Part shown: positions 7,608 through 13,781 of the stretch, in pieces
Numbering within the stretch: the first letter of the stretch is position 1
How the letters are laid out: every line of letters starts with the position of its first letter
Source of the DNA: JBDGYE01 sp039584255
Lineage (GTDB): Bacteria > Gemmatimonadota > Gemmatimonadetes > Palauibacterales > Palauibacteraceae
Assembly (NCBI GenBank): GCA_039584255.1
Contig: JBDGYE010000107.1
Location: 1 to 13,781, forward strand
Reading direction: 5' to 3'
Length of the DNA: 13,781 nt
Notes under the pieces: generated by a model
Databases searched by the model: none
The model's input: the letters and a program-made list of their open reading frames with translations, nothing else
Told to the model about the DNA's origin: nothing
Translations under genes and position numbers: made by a program

Positions 7608-8978
7608 ATGCCCGAATTCAAGGTCCCTGCTGACCGGGTCTTCCCCACCTTGGAGAGGAACATCCTCGTCGACGGCTTTCACATCGTGATCGACTTGGAG
7701 AATTCACACGGTGCGGTCATGGTGGACGCCCTTACGGGCAAGGAGTACCTGGACTGCTACACGTATTTCGCGACGCTCCCGATCGGACACAACCACCCGA
7801 AGATGGAGGAAGAGGGTTTCCGCGCCGCGTTGCTGCGGGCGGCCGTGTCCAATCCGGCGAACAGCGACGTGTACTCGAAGGAGTACGCCGCCTTCATCCA
7901 GACCTTCCGGAGGATCGCCGTCCCGGACGAGTTCCGGTATCTGTTCTTCATCGCCGGTGGAGCCCTGGCCGTGGAGAACGCTATGAAAGCGGCGTTCGAC
8001 TGGAAGGCACAGCTCAACCGCCAGCGCGGCGTCGAGGGCGGAGCGGACAAGATCGTCCACTTCCGGGAGGCGTTTCACGGGCGCAGCGGCTATGCGCTGT
8101 CGGTCACCAATACTGATCCCAGGAAGACGGATCTGTTTCCGAAGTTCGACTGGCCACGGATCTCGAGCCCAGCGATCGCCCATCCCCTCGACGAGGCAGC
8201 GACCGCCGCGGCGGAGGAGCGCGCCGTAGCCGAGATCGAAGAGGCGTTCGAGAGCGATCCACACGGAATCGCGGCCATACTGATCGAGCCGATTCAGTGC
8301 GAAGGAGGGGACAGACACCTCCGGCCGCAGTTCCTGCAGAAGCTGAGGACCCTGGCCGACGATCACGAGGCGCTGCTGATCTTCGACGAGGTTCAAACGG
8401 GCATGGGAATCACGGGATCGATGTGGGCCTTTCAGGGGCTGGGCGTGACGCCCGATCTCGTAGCGTTCGGTAAGAAGACGCAGGTATGCGGGATCATGAG
8501 CACGCGTCGAATCGACGAGGTGGAAATGAACGTCTTCCGCGTTTCCTCCCGTATCAACTCCACGTGGGGCGGAAACCTGACCGACATGGTCCGCTGTGCT
8601 CGCTATCTCGAGATCATCGAGGAGGACAACCTTGTCGAGAACGCGGCTCAGGTAGGCGCTTACCTGCTTCAGGAACTCCGGCAAGTCCAGTCGGAGTTTC
8701 CGGTAGTCACCAATACGCGCGGCCGCGGCCTTCTGATAGCCTTCGACATGCCCGACGGAGCCACGCGCGCCGAGCTCCGCGCGCGATGCTGGGATGCCGG
8801 CCTGGCCACCCTGGCCTGCGGACCACGCTCAATCCGGTTCCGGCCTGCACTGACGTTCAGCGAGGCGGACGCCGACCGGGCAGTCGCGATTCTCCAGGGT
8901 GCCCTCGCACGGCCTGCCGTCGCGGAGGCCGAAAACGCCGAGACGGATGTGCTGGCGGGCGCCAGGGATGAATCCTGA
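7608..8978 (+). CDS. lat: L-lysine 6-aminotransferase (lysine epsilon-aminotransferase)
   Basis: A fold-type I, class III PLP aminotransferase of 456 residues that matches the lysine 6-aminotransferase group, which converts L-lysine and 2-oxoglutarate to alpha-aminoadipate semialdehyde (cyclising to piperideine-6-carboxylate) and glutamate. Evidence: N-terminal NILVDGFHIVIDLENSHG (18-35), the PLP phosphate loop FIAGGALAVENAMKAA (114-129), HFREAFHGRSGYALS (151-165), LLIFDEVQTGMGITG (256-270) with Asp260, and the signature LVAFGKKTQVCGIMSTRR (284-301), whose second Lys (290) should hold PLP. The FGKKTQVCG signature separates this group from ornithine and GABA transaminases. The frame opens at a TTG (7566), but ATG 7608 puts the start where family members begin and is preceded by a GAGAG purine stretch. 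No partner dehydrogenase, beta-lactam or ectoine gene is in the window, so the route (lysine catabolism, or precursor supply) is open. Confidence 0.88.
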   Translation: MPEFKVPADRVFPTLERNILVDGFHIVIDLENSHGAVMVDALTGKEYLDCYTYFATLPIGHNHPKMEEEGFRAALLRAAVSNPANSDVYSKEYAAFIQTFRRIAVPDEFRYLFFIAGGALAVENAMKAAFDWKAQLNRQRGVEGGADKIVHFREAFHGRSGYALSVTNTDPRKTDLFPKFDWPRISSPAIAHPLDEAATAAAEERAVAEIEEAFESDPHGIAAILIEPIQCEGGDRHLRPQFLQKLRTLADDHEALLIFDEVQTGMGITGSMWAFQGLGVTPDLVAFGKKTQVCGIMSTRRIDEVEMNVFRVSSRINSTWGGNLTDMVRCARYLEIIEEDNLVENAAQVGAYLLQELRQVQSEFPVVTNTRGRGLLIAFDMPDGATRAELRARCWDAGLATLACGPRSIRFRPALTFSEADADRAVAILQGALARPAVAEAENAETDVLAGARDES

Positions 8979-9034
8979 GCCCCGATCGGCGGCGGCGCTG
9001 TGACAGTCTTCGCCTTGCTTCGCGCTCCGGGGCT
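8978..9034. repeat. Inverted repeat after the lysine aminotransferase
   Basis: AGCCCCG (8978-8984) and CGGGGCT (9028-9034) are perfect inverted 7-mers 43 bases apart, the first overlapping the stop codon of the aminotransferase gene. The long loop makes a terminator doubtful; it may still shape the 3' end of the transcript. Confidence 0.25.
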
Positions 9035-9072
9035 GTAGATCTCGCGGCTCGCGGGTCGGATCGTCATCTGCC

Positions 9073-9078
9073 AGGAGG
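9073..9078 (+). promoter_or_regulatory. Strong Shine-Dalgarno that sets a GTG start
   Basis: AGGAGG lies five bases before GTG 9084 and decides the start of the SnoaL-like gene, which otherwise has no upstream ATG. Confidence 0.7.
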
Positions 9079-9083
9079 TTCGC

Positions 9084-9623
9084 GTGCGTTTTCGACGGAC
9101 GACTGGAGGATCGCTCCGTTTCCTGACTCTTCTCGCAGCAGCTGCATGCGCTCCTGCCGGGCAGGAAACGGCCGCCAACACAGCGGAGGTAAACAAGGAG
9201 CTGGTACGCCAGTTCGCCCAGGCGATCAACGACAGGAACCTGGATGCCCTCGATGACCTGGTTGCCCCCGACGTCGTACGCCACAGCCAGGCCACACCCG
9301 GGCTCGAGATCGACAGTCTGGATGACTTGAAGGCTTTCCTGGCGGCCGATTTCGGGGTCGTGCCCGACTCCCGCATCCAGATGCACCAGCTGGTGGCCGA
9401 AGGTGAACACGTCGCGTTCTGGGCTACCTACGCCGGGACCCAGGAAGGCCAGATGGGACCCTTCCCGCCCTCGGGTAACAGGGTGTCGTCCGACTTCGCA
9501 GGTTACTTCCGGGTCGAGCAGGGCAGGATCGCCGAGCTCTGGGTGATTTGGGACAACGTCACGATCCTCACTCAGCTCGGCCACATGCCGGCCGTGCAGG
9601 GCGGGGACGCGCCGATTCCATAG
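9084..9623 (+). CDS. SnoaL-like (ester cyclase/NTF2-like) lipoprotein
   Basis: The 179-residue product begins at a GTG with an excellent Shine-Dalgarno sequence. Residues 1-21 form a lipoprotein-type signal (MRFRRTTGG, then LRFLTLLAAAAC) with Cys22 as the likely lipidated residue, followed by a short linker rich in Ala/Thr/Glu. The rest is an SnoaL-like/NTF2-like cone fold: VRQFAQAINDRNLDALDDLV, APDVVRHS, a central DFGVVPDSRIQMHQLVAEGE segment, VAFWATYAGTQEG, and the C-terminal FRVEQGRIAELWVIWDNVTI. That pattern is typical of the predicted ester cyclases, related to polyketide cyclases; most members have no proven reaction. As a lipoprotein it would sit at the membrane, outside the cytoplasm. 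It converges with the minus-strand PqqD-like gene across a 22-base gap. Confidence 0.82.
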   Translation: MRFRRTTGGSLRFLTLLAAAACAPAGQETAANTAEVNKELVRQFAQAINDRNLDALDDLVAPDVVRHSQATPGLEIDSLDDLKAFLAADFGVVPDSRIQMHQLVAEGEHVAFWATYAGTQEGQMGPFPPSGNRVSSDFAGYFRVEQGRIAELWVIWDNVTILTQLGHMPAVQGGDAPIP

Positions 9624-9645
9624 CCCAACAAGCAGGCGACCGAAG

Positions 9646-10056
9646 TCAGCCTGGGGAACGGCCGCCGGGCTGAACCTCGGTTTCGGGCGCGTCGTCGTAT
9701 CCCCTGTATGCCACCAGGCGCTCCCGCCGCAGCACCCGAACGAACTGACCGAGACGCTGCTCGACGGGCTCTGCTTGGTCTCCAAACCGCTGCCGCAGCT
9801 CCGCCGCGATCTCTCCGACCGTTGTCCGACTATCCAGCCGGGTCCAGGCGAACGATCCGACCTCATCGAGCCGGATACGCGGGGGAGCCATCAGGCAGGT
9901 GAGGCTCCGACCGAGGCGCCTGAGCCCTCTCCCGGATGGCGGCGGCCGCTCGACAACGATGTGGCCGGATACCTCCCGCCACTCAGCGCACCGGACGGGC
10001 TCGAGATCCAGAAGATTGACGCCCGCCAGAGGGTCTGGAGTCCGCCGCCTGGGCAT
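9646..10056 (-). CDS. PqqD-like protein (RiPP recognition element-type winged helix)
   Basis: This 136-residue protein has a PqqD-like domain at about residues 58-118: APPRIRLDEVGSFAWTRLDS, then TVGEIAAELRQRFGD, and a third helix VEQRLGQFVRVLRRERLVAY. PqqD-type domains bind leader peptides of ribosomally made, modified peptides, but many stand-alone family members have no known peptide. No radical-SAM or other modifying enzyme and no PqqA-like precursor is seen here. The ATG lies one base beyond the stop of the OPT transporter, with no strong ribosome binding site of its own, so it is probably translated by coupling and belongs to the same transcript. The first 55 residues (Pro/Arg-rich, with NLLDLEPVRCAEW) are an extension ahead of the domain. 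A chaperone or regulatory partner of the transporter is possible but unproven. Confidence 0.7.
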   Translation of the reverse strand: MPRRRTPDPLAGVNLLDLEPVRCAEWREVSGHIVVERPPPSGRGLRRLGRSLTCLMAPPRIRLDEVGSFAWTRLDSRTTVGEIAAELRQRFGDQAEPVEQRLGQFVRVLRRERLVAYRGYDDAPETEVQPGGRSPG

Positions 10057-10057
10057 G

Positions 10058-12058
10058 TCAGATCGTCGCCCGGTCGGCAGGTGTGCGGCTCCCCCCGCCC
10101 ACGCCCCGCAGCGGAAGCCAGGCGAGGAGAACCAAGACGAGCGGGTAAGCGAGGAGGCCGAGGAGGAAGCTTCCGTCGCCGCTCGGAGTCAGAGTCTCCT
10201 TCCACCGGGCGAGCACGGGAACGAAGTCCTGACCCATGAACAGGAACGCCAGAGTGACCGCCATCAACGACTCGCCTGCGATGAACCCCGAAGAGAGCAA
10301 GACGCCCTTGTTCTCGGCACCCTGGCGCTCCTCGTCGCTGGCTCCCTTGCGGCTCTGTCGCCAATCGAACAGAGCCCGTATCAGACCGCCGACGAAGATA
10401 GCGGAGGTGGAGTAGAACGGGAGGTACATCCCCACCGCGATGAGCATGGGAGCGGGTGCGTTCACCAGGATCAGGCCTACTGCGAAGAACATCCCGGTAA
10501 TGACGAGCGGCCAAGCCATCTCGCCGCCGACGATGCCGTTCGCGATCAGCGCCATCAGTCCGGCCTGGGGTGCCGGCAGCTCCGCGGAGCCTATGGTATA
10601 GGCCGCATGCATCACGTTCAGCGCCACGGCCAGAACCACGGCAGCTCCCACCACGCCAATGATCTCACCGAGCTCCATGCGCCACGGTGTGCCGCCCAGG
10701 ATGTGTCCCACCTTCAGGTCCTGCATCATGTCCCCGGCGATCCCGGCTGCGCAGCAGACGACGCCGGCCACCGCCAGCACGCCCGCCACGCCATGCATGT
10801 CAGTGAGGCCGATCGCGACCATGAGGATGGCCGCGATCAGGAGGGCGGTAAGAGTCAAGCCCGAGATGGGGTTGTTCGAGTTGCCGATCAGTCCGACCAG
10901 GTAGCCGGCCACGGCGGCGAACAGAAAGCCGAGGACCACCATCACGAAGGTGAGGATCAGGGCACCGACCACCGAGCCGGTGAAGTAGGTGTAGAGGAAG
11001 AAGGTGGCCACGGCCATGACGGCTATGGCCAGGAAGACCCGGTTGAACGGAAGGTCGATCTCAGTACGCGGGGCCCGTTCTGCACCCACGCCGGCCAGAC
11101 TGATGTCAGCCAGCGCCTTCCGAATCCCCGAAACAAGTGGCCCCCGCAGACCCCACAAGGTCCAGAAGGCCGCGACGATCATCGTGCCGACGGCCAGCGG
11201 CCGAATCTGGTTGAACCAGACGTCCTCGCTCAGGACCACCAGATCCTGTCCGGGACCGAGACTCTCGCTCAGACCCGGATTCAGGAACACGGCGAGCGGA
11301 ACCAGGAACAGCCAGCCGATCACCGCTCCGCTGAACAGGATCGCCGCGACCCGGAAGCCGACGATGTACCCGACGCCCATCAGCATCGGCGAGGCGGCCG
11401 GAGTCTGGAGATACAGCCCCCCGCCTGCGTACTCCGTCCTCTGGCCCAGGATCTCGACTGTGGACCGCCCGAAGGCCAGGGCTCCGGCTGTCTTCTCCTT
11501 GATGAACAGGATGCCGTTGGTGTTCTTGAACAGCTCCCACACCCCCGCCAGGACGAGCCCCCCGAATACGTACTTGGCGCCGGTCTGACCTCCCTGGCCA
11601 GCCTTCACGATCTCCGCCGCGGCCACGCTCTCGGGGAAGGGCAGGTCGGCCTCGACTACCAGCGTTCGCCTGAGCACGATCACGAAGAGCACACCCATCA
11701 CGCCCCCGATGAACATGATCACGGTGCTCTCCCAGTACCTGAGCGTGTCCCACGCCCCGGAAATGACGAAAGCCGGAATGGTGAAGATCGCCCCGGCCAT
11801 GAGCGACTCGCCCACCGACGCCGTCGTTCGGGCGATGTTTTCCTCTAGGATCGTGCCCCGGAACGGCCGGAGCACGGCCATCGCCACCACCGCGGCAGGG
11901 AAGGCCGCCGCCACCGTCAGTCCGGCCTTCATGCCCACGTACGCGTTCGCGGCGCCGAGGACGATAGCCATCACTACGCCCAGGAGTATGGCCTTGAAGG
12001 TGAGTTCGGCCATGCGCGCTTCGGCCGGGACGTAAGGAACGTCATTCCTGTCGCTCAT
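10058..12058 (-). CDS. OPT-family oligopeptide transporter
   Basis: A 666-residue, very hydrophobic membrane protein of the OPT (oligopeptide transporter) family, which imports small peptides or metal-chelating peptide-like compounds with protons. Evidence: an N-terminal cytoplasmic stretch, then many membrane helices starting with FKAILLGVVMAIVLGAANAY (21-40) and VGMKAGLTVAAAFPAAVV (41-58), followed by the family hallmark NIARTTASVGESLMAGAIFT (74-93). Further marks are EADLPFPESVAAAEIVKAGQ, the glycine-rich cavity segments, SNNPISGLTLTALL, and MQDLKVGHILGGTPWRME. Length is normal for bacterial members. The ATG at 12058 is preceded by GGAGGAAT, a strong ribosome binding site. Bacterial OPT substrates are seldom known, so the cargo is open. 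It is followed by the PqqD-like gene after one base. A possible -10 (TATAAG) lies about 51 bases upstream of the start. Confidence 0.92.
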   Translation of the reverse strand: MSDRNDVPYVPAEARMAELTFKAILLGVVMAIVLGAANAYVGMKAGLTVAAAFPAAVVAMAVLRPFRGTILEENIARTTASVGESLMAGAIFTIPAFVISGAWDTLRYWESTVIMFIGGVMGVLFVIVLRRTLVVEADLPFPESVAAAEIVKAGQGGQTGAKYVFGGLVLAGVWELFKNTNGILFIKEKTAGALAFGRSTVEILGQRTEYAGGGLYLQTPAASPMLMGVGYIVGFRVAAILFSGAVIGWLFLVPLAVFLNPGLSESLGPGQDLVVLSEDVWFNQIRPLAVGTMIVAAFWTLWGLRGPLVSGIRKALADISLAGVGAERAPRTEIDLPFNRVFLAIAVMAVATFFLYTYFTGSVVGALILTFVMVVLGFLFAAVAGYLVGLIGNSNNPISGLTLTALLIAAILMVAIGLTDMHGVAGVLAVAGVVCCAAGIAGDMMQDLKVGHILGGTPWRMELGEIIGVVGAAVVLAVALNVMHAAYTIGSAELPAPQAGLMALIANGIVGGEMAWPLVITGMFFAVGLILVNAPAPMLIAVGMYLPFYSTSAIFVGGLIRALFDWRQSRKGASDEERQGAENKGVLLSSGFIAGESLMAVTLAFLFMGQDFVPVLARWKETLTPSGDGSFLLGLLAYPLVLVLLAWLPLRGVGGGSRTPADRATI

Positions 12059-12108
12059 GCATTCCTCCGAAATCGATCCGACGGTGCCGACCGAAAAAGA
12101 TCTGACAA

Positions 12109-12114
12109 CTTATA
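12109..12114 (-). promoter_or_regulatory. Possible -10 element of the OPT transporter promoter
   Basis: On the minus strand this reads TATAAG, inside an AT-rich patch that stands out in GC-rich DNA, about 51 bases before the OPT start codon. The -35 region has no clear consensus, so the call is tentative. Confidence 0.35.
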
Positions 12115-12146
12115 GACCCTAAATGAAAGTTGCACAGAGTTGTAGG

Positions 12147-12176
12147 AAGCCCCGTTCCTTAGTAGGGATGGGGCTT
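12147..12176 (+). terminator. Strong AAGCCCC/GGGGCTT hairpin
   Basis: The arms 12147-12158 and 12165-12176 pair over 12 bases (7 perfect outer pairs, then inner pairs with two G-T wobbles) around a TTAGTA loop, followed by TCTG. It looks like an intrinsic terminator on the + strand, but no intact + strand gene lies upstream. The AAGCCCC...GGGGCTT pattern also resembles end hairpins of IS200/IS605-type elements, although no transposase is present. Confidence 0.45.
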
Positions 12177-12387
12177 TCTGCTAAGTGGCTTCTGCGGGGA
12201 GTTGTGGACGGTTGCGCTGACAGCGACCCGAGTTGTCCAAGAAGTTGTCCATCTCTTTCCTTGCCGCACGGCGGCGGGCGGGATGTGCAATGCGAGTCCG
12301 GTCTCGTTAGGTTCGCGGTGCTTGTTGCGGCGGGCCAGGCCGAGCGCTCTCCGACCTGACTCTGCCAATCTCGGAAGCGGGTTCGCG

Positions 12388-12680
12388 CGGGTGTCCGGGG
12401 ACGGAGAGGTGCTCTCGCGCCTTGCAAGGCCAGCCGGACTTGTGGCAGGCTACGTTCCTAAGTTCTCGTCCGATGGCTCGAGGATCTATTTCCGCGGCAC
12501 CCACGAGGACGGATCGGAAGGCGTTTGGTGGATGCCGGCCAACGGCCGTGACGCTACCCGGGTTGTAGCGTTCGACGATCCTTCCTTGACGGTGTGGGCC
12601 TCGCGGTGGGTCCGGAGAGCTTCTATCTCGCGTTCTCCGAATACGATAGCGATATCTGGGTGATGGATCTGGAGTGGTGA
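12388..12680 (+). pseudogene. Frameshifted C-terminal remnant of a WD40/PD40 beta-propeller protein
   Basis: One frame reads a propeller blade: YVPKFSSDGSRIYFRG, then SEGVWWMPANGRDATRVVAF and DDPSLTV. At about 12590-12600 the coding signal jumps to another frame, where it continues GLAVGPESFYLAFSEYDSDI followed by WVMDLEW and a TGA at 12678-12680. The jump equals one lost base (or two gained). The S-D-G-x-x-I-Y-F and S-D-I-W-V-M-D-L patterns are typical of TolB-like PD40 repeats and of the C-terminal end of propeller proteins, some fused to Ser/Thr kinases. The first part of the gene, with any kinase or export domain, is missing. No start codon or ribosome binding site makes sense, so this is a decayed fragment. 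A sequencing error could explain the frameshift but not the missing N-terminal part. Confidence 0.6.
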
Positions 12681-12738
12681 GGGCAGGGGGCTCATCGGAG
12701 AGCACGTGAACTGAGCCCAACACAAGCTCGGTTGCCCA

Positions 12739-12760
12739 GCGCCGGTTCACGCCGGGCGCT
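12739..12760 (+). terminator. Hairpin downstream of the propeller remnant
   Basis: AGCGCCGG (12739-12746) pairs with CCGGGCGCT (12752-12760) with a single bulged base and a short loop, followed by TAGCCTGTTC. It lies 58 bases after the remnant's stop and may be its old terminator. Confidence 0.35.
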
Positions 12761-12845
12761 TAGCCTGTTCGCACTCTGTAAACCCCCGTTGCGGCAACAT
12801 CGGGCAGCGGCAATCCGCGGGGCTCTCGTGCATCTGTACTGAACA

Positions 12846-12930
12846 TCGGGGCGACCGGATTCGAACCGGCGACCTCCTGAACGCTAGCGTCCAGAGGTTC
12901 TTTCCTGAGCTGAGCTCGGCTTCCCGAAGC
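12846..12930 (-). other. tRNA-like 3' half (T-arm and acceptor), degenerate
   Basis: Read on the minus strand, a perfect T-arm is present: stem GCCGG (12870-12866), loop TTCGAAT, stem CCGGT (12858-12854), followed by an acceptor-like CGCCCCG (12853-12847) and A at 12846. CCA is not encoded. Upstream there is an AGGTC-type variable segment and a D-arm-like GAGCTCAG stretch, but the anticodon arm is a long palindrome (CTGGACGCTAGCGTTCAG) that gives no normal seven-base loop, and the 5' acceptor strand (about CGGGAAG) pairs only in part. I therefore do not call a working tRNA. It may be a tRNA fragment left at an attachment site or a decayed tRNA gene. Confidence 0.4.
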
Positions 12931-13035
12931 TTGTCTAGTGGATACTACACGTTGACTTACGAAGGTGTTTTCCTCGCGTCTATCGCCTGGAATCTGGCTC
13001 ACTGACCGAGGGAATGTCGAACCGGAGGAGGTAGA

Positions 13036-13781
13036 ATGCTGAAGCGGAAGATCCGGGGCGCGCTCCGCCGCACGATCAGATGGGCCGAGGGAGACGCGAA
13101 GCGAGAACGGTACAGCTACGACAACCGACTAGTATTCGCGTACTCCGAGCTCAACGACCTTCTCGTTCAGATCCTTAGGGAAGATCGGGCGTGCCGTCCA
13201 CACTACACGTGGGGGGTGCTGCACAGTGCGCACCTCGCGAAATCCATCGGTGTGGATCGAATCTCCGTCATCGAGTTCGGAGTGGCGGGAGGGAAAGGCC
13301 TCGTAGCCCTGGAACGAGCCGCCTCCAAGATCGAGCGATCCCTCGGCGTAGGCATCGACGTCTACGGATTCGATACCGGCTGGGGCCTTCCAAAGCCCAC
13401 GAGCCCTCTCGACATGCCGAATCTGTACCGGGAAGGCGAGTATCCCATGGATGTCGAAGCGCTTCACAAGGAGATAGGCGATGCAAACCTGGTTCTCGGG
13501 CTCGTGGAAGACATGGTTCCCAAGTTCGTAGCCGGCGGCCCCGCTCCGGTTGGATTCGCTTCGTTTGACCTGGATTTCTACAGTTCAACGGTTCACGCAT
13601 TGAGGCTGTTCGAGATGGACGCGGACATCGCGCTTCCCCGGGTCCACTGCTACTTCGACGACATCATGGCACTGACGTGTGGGGACTGCGTCGGGGAACG
13701 CCTCGCCATCAGCGAATTCAACGCGAAGCACACAGCGCGCAAGATCTCTCAGATCTTTGGACTGAGACACTGTCTGCCCCC
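13036..13781 (+). CDS. Class I SAM-dependent methyltransferase-like protein (partial, runs off the window)
   Basis: An open frame of 248 codons with no stop reaches the window end. It starts at ATG 13036 behind a very strong GGAGGAGGT ribosome binding site (13024-13032). The N terminus is basic (MLKRKIRGALRRTIRWAEGD). At residues 78-92 the segment VIEFGVAGGKGLVAL looks like motif I of a Rossmann-type SAM-binding fold, followed by VYGFDTGWGLP (109-119) as the acidic strand-2 motif, then ASFDLDFYSSTVHAL (175-189) and VHCYFDDIMAL (203-213). This layout resembles methyltransferases of the TylF/macrocin O-methyltransferase-like and cell-surface sugar type, but the substrate cannot be read from the sequence. 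The gene lies just beyond the scar region; it has no partner in the window and its codon use looks like that of its neighbours. Confidence 0.75.
   Translation, partial: MLKRKIRGALRRTIRWAEGDAKRERYSYDNRLVFAYSELNDLLVQILREDRACRPHYTWGVLHSAHLAKSIGVDRISVIEFGVAGGKGLVALERAASKIERSLGVGIDVYGFDTGWGLPKPTSPLDMPNLYREGEYPMDVEALHKEIGDANLVLGLVEDMVPKFVAGGPAPVGFASFDLDFYSSTVHALRLFEMDADIALPRVHCYFDDIMALTCGDCVGERLAISEFNAKHTARKISQIFGLRHCLP

Larger units (their letters stand above)
12059..13035. other. Gene-poor scar region with remnants
   Basis: No intact gene lies in these 977 bases. In order they hold the OPT upstream region with its TATAAG box, a GC hairpin (12147-12176), about 200 bases of unassigned sequence containing the direct repeat GTTGTCCA twice (about 12232-12252), a broken beta-propeller tail (12388-12680), a second hairpin (12739-12760), a GTTGC-G-GCAAC palindrome (12788-12798), a tRNA-like 3' half (12846-12930), and the leader of the methyltransferase. 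Small open frames are present on both strands, but their translations look like noise. Confidence 0.55.

Noticed and set aside
9899..11848. Plus-strand ORF of 649 codons opposite the OPT gene
   Set aside because: It is the complement of a clear membrane-transporter gene; the translation is His/Asp/Gln-rich, as expected for an antisense frame of hydrophobic codons.
12760..13002. Minus-strand ORF containing EVAGSNPVAP
   Set aside because: That peptide is what a tRNA T-arm gives when translated; such ORFs are spurious and the DNA is better explained as a tRNA-like fragment.

Overview
The window is high-GC DNA with densely packed genes on both strands. The protein set (a PYROXD2-type flavoprotein pair, a secreted M64 metallopeptidase, an OPT-family transporter, an SnoaL-like lipoprotein, and a broken beta-propeller tail ending in an S-D-I-W-V-M-D type motif) fits a Gram-negative-type soil or marine heterotroph such as Gemmatimonadota or Acidobacteriota. 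That placement is an inference; there is no rRNA or marker gene to prove it. No phage, CRISPR or intact insertion sequence is visible.

Layout. Bases 1-379 hold no convincing gene. A 71-codon ORF with a strong Shine-Dalgarno sequence (380-595) and a GC-rich hairpin follow. At 759-5124 comes the most interesting unit, a tight + strand operon: a GcvT-like (folate-binding aminomethyltransferase-fold) protein and two paralogous PYROXD2/CrtI-like FAD oxidoreductases, the last pair joined by an ATGA stop/start overlap. Facing it is a secreted IgA-peptidase-like M64 zinc peptidase (minus strand, 5182-6624). Divergent from the peptidase are a DUF1232/YkvA-like protein (6881-7507), an L-lysine 6-aminotransferase (7608-8978) and an SnoaL-like lipoprotein (9084-9623). 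Converging on these is a minus-strand pair, an OPT-family transporter (10058-12058) and a PqqD-like protein (9646-10056) that starts one base after the transporter stop.

From 12059 to 13035 there is no intact gene. It holds the likely OPT promoter, two hairpins, the frameshifted C-terminal tail of a WD40/PD40 beta-propeller protein, and a degenerate tRNA-like 3' half on the minus strand. It reads as a decay or insertion scar. At 13036 a strong Shine-Dalgarno sequence opens a class I SAM-dependent methyltransferase-like gene that runs off the end of the window.

How the genes may work together (inference). The GcvT-like protein plus two FAD oxidoreductases look like a trans-encoded version of the dimethylglycine/sarcosine oxidase arrangement, where a flavoprotein oxidises an N-methyl or related amine and a GcvT-fold domain passes the one-carbon unit to tetrahydrofolate. 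The nearby lysine 6-aminotransferase raises the possibility that the substrate is an amino acid or a methylated amino acid, but it is a separate transcription unit about 2.5 kb away and the link is weak. The peptidase and the OPT transporter would fit scavenging of peptides from outside the cell.
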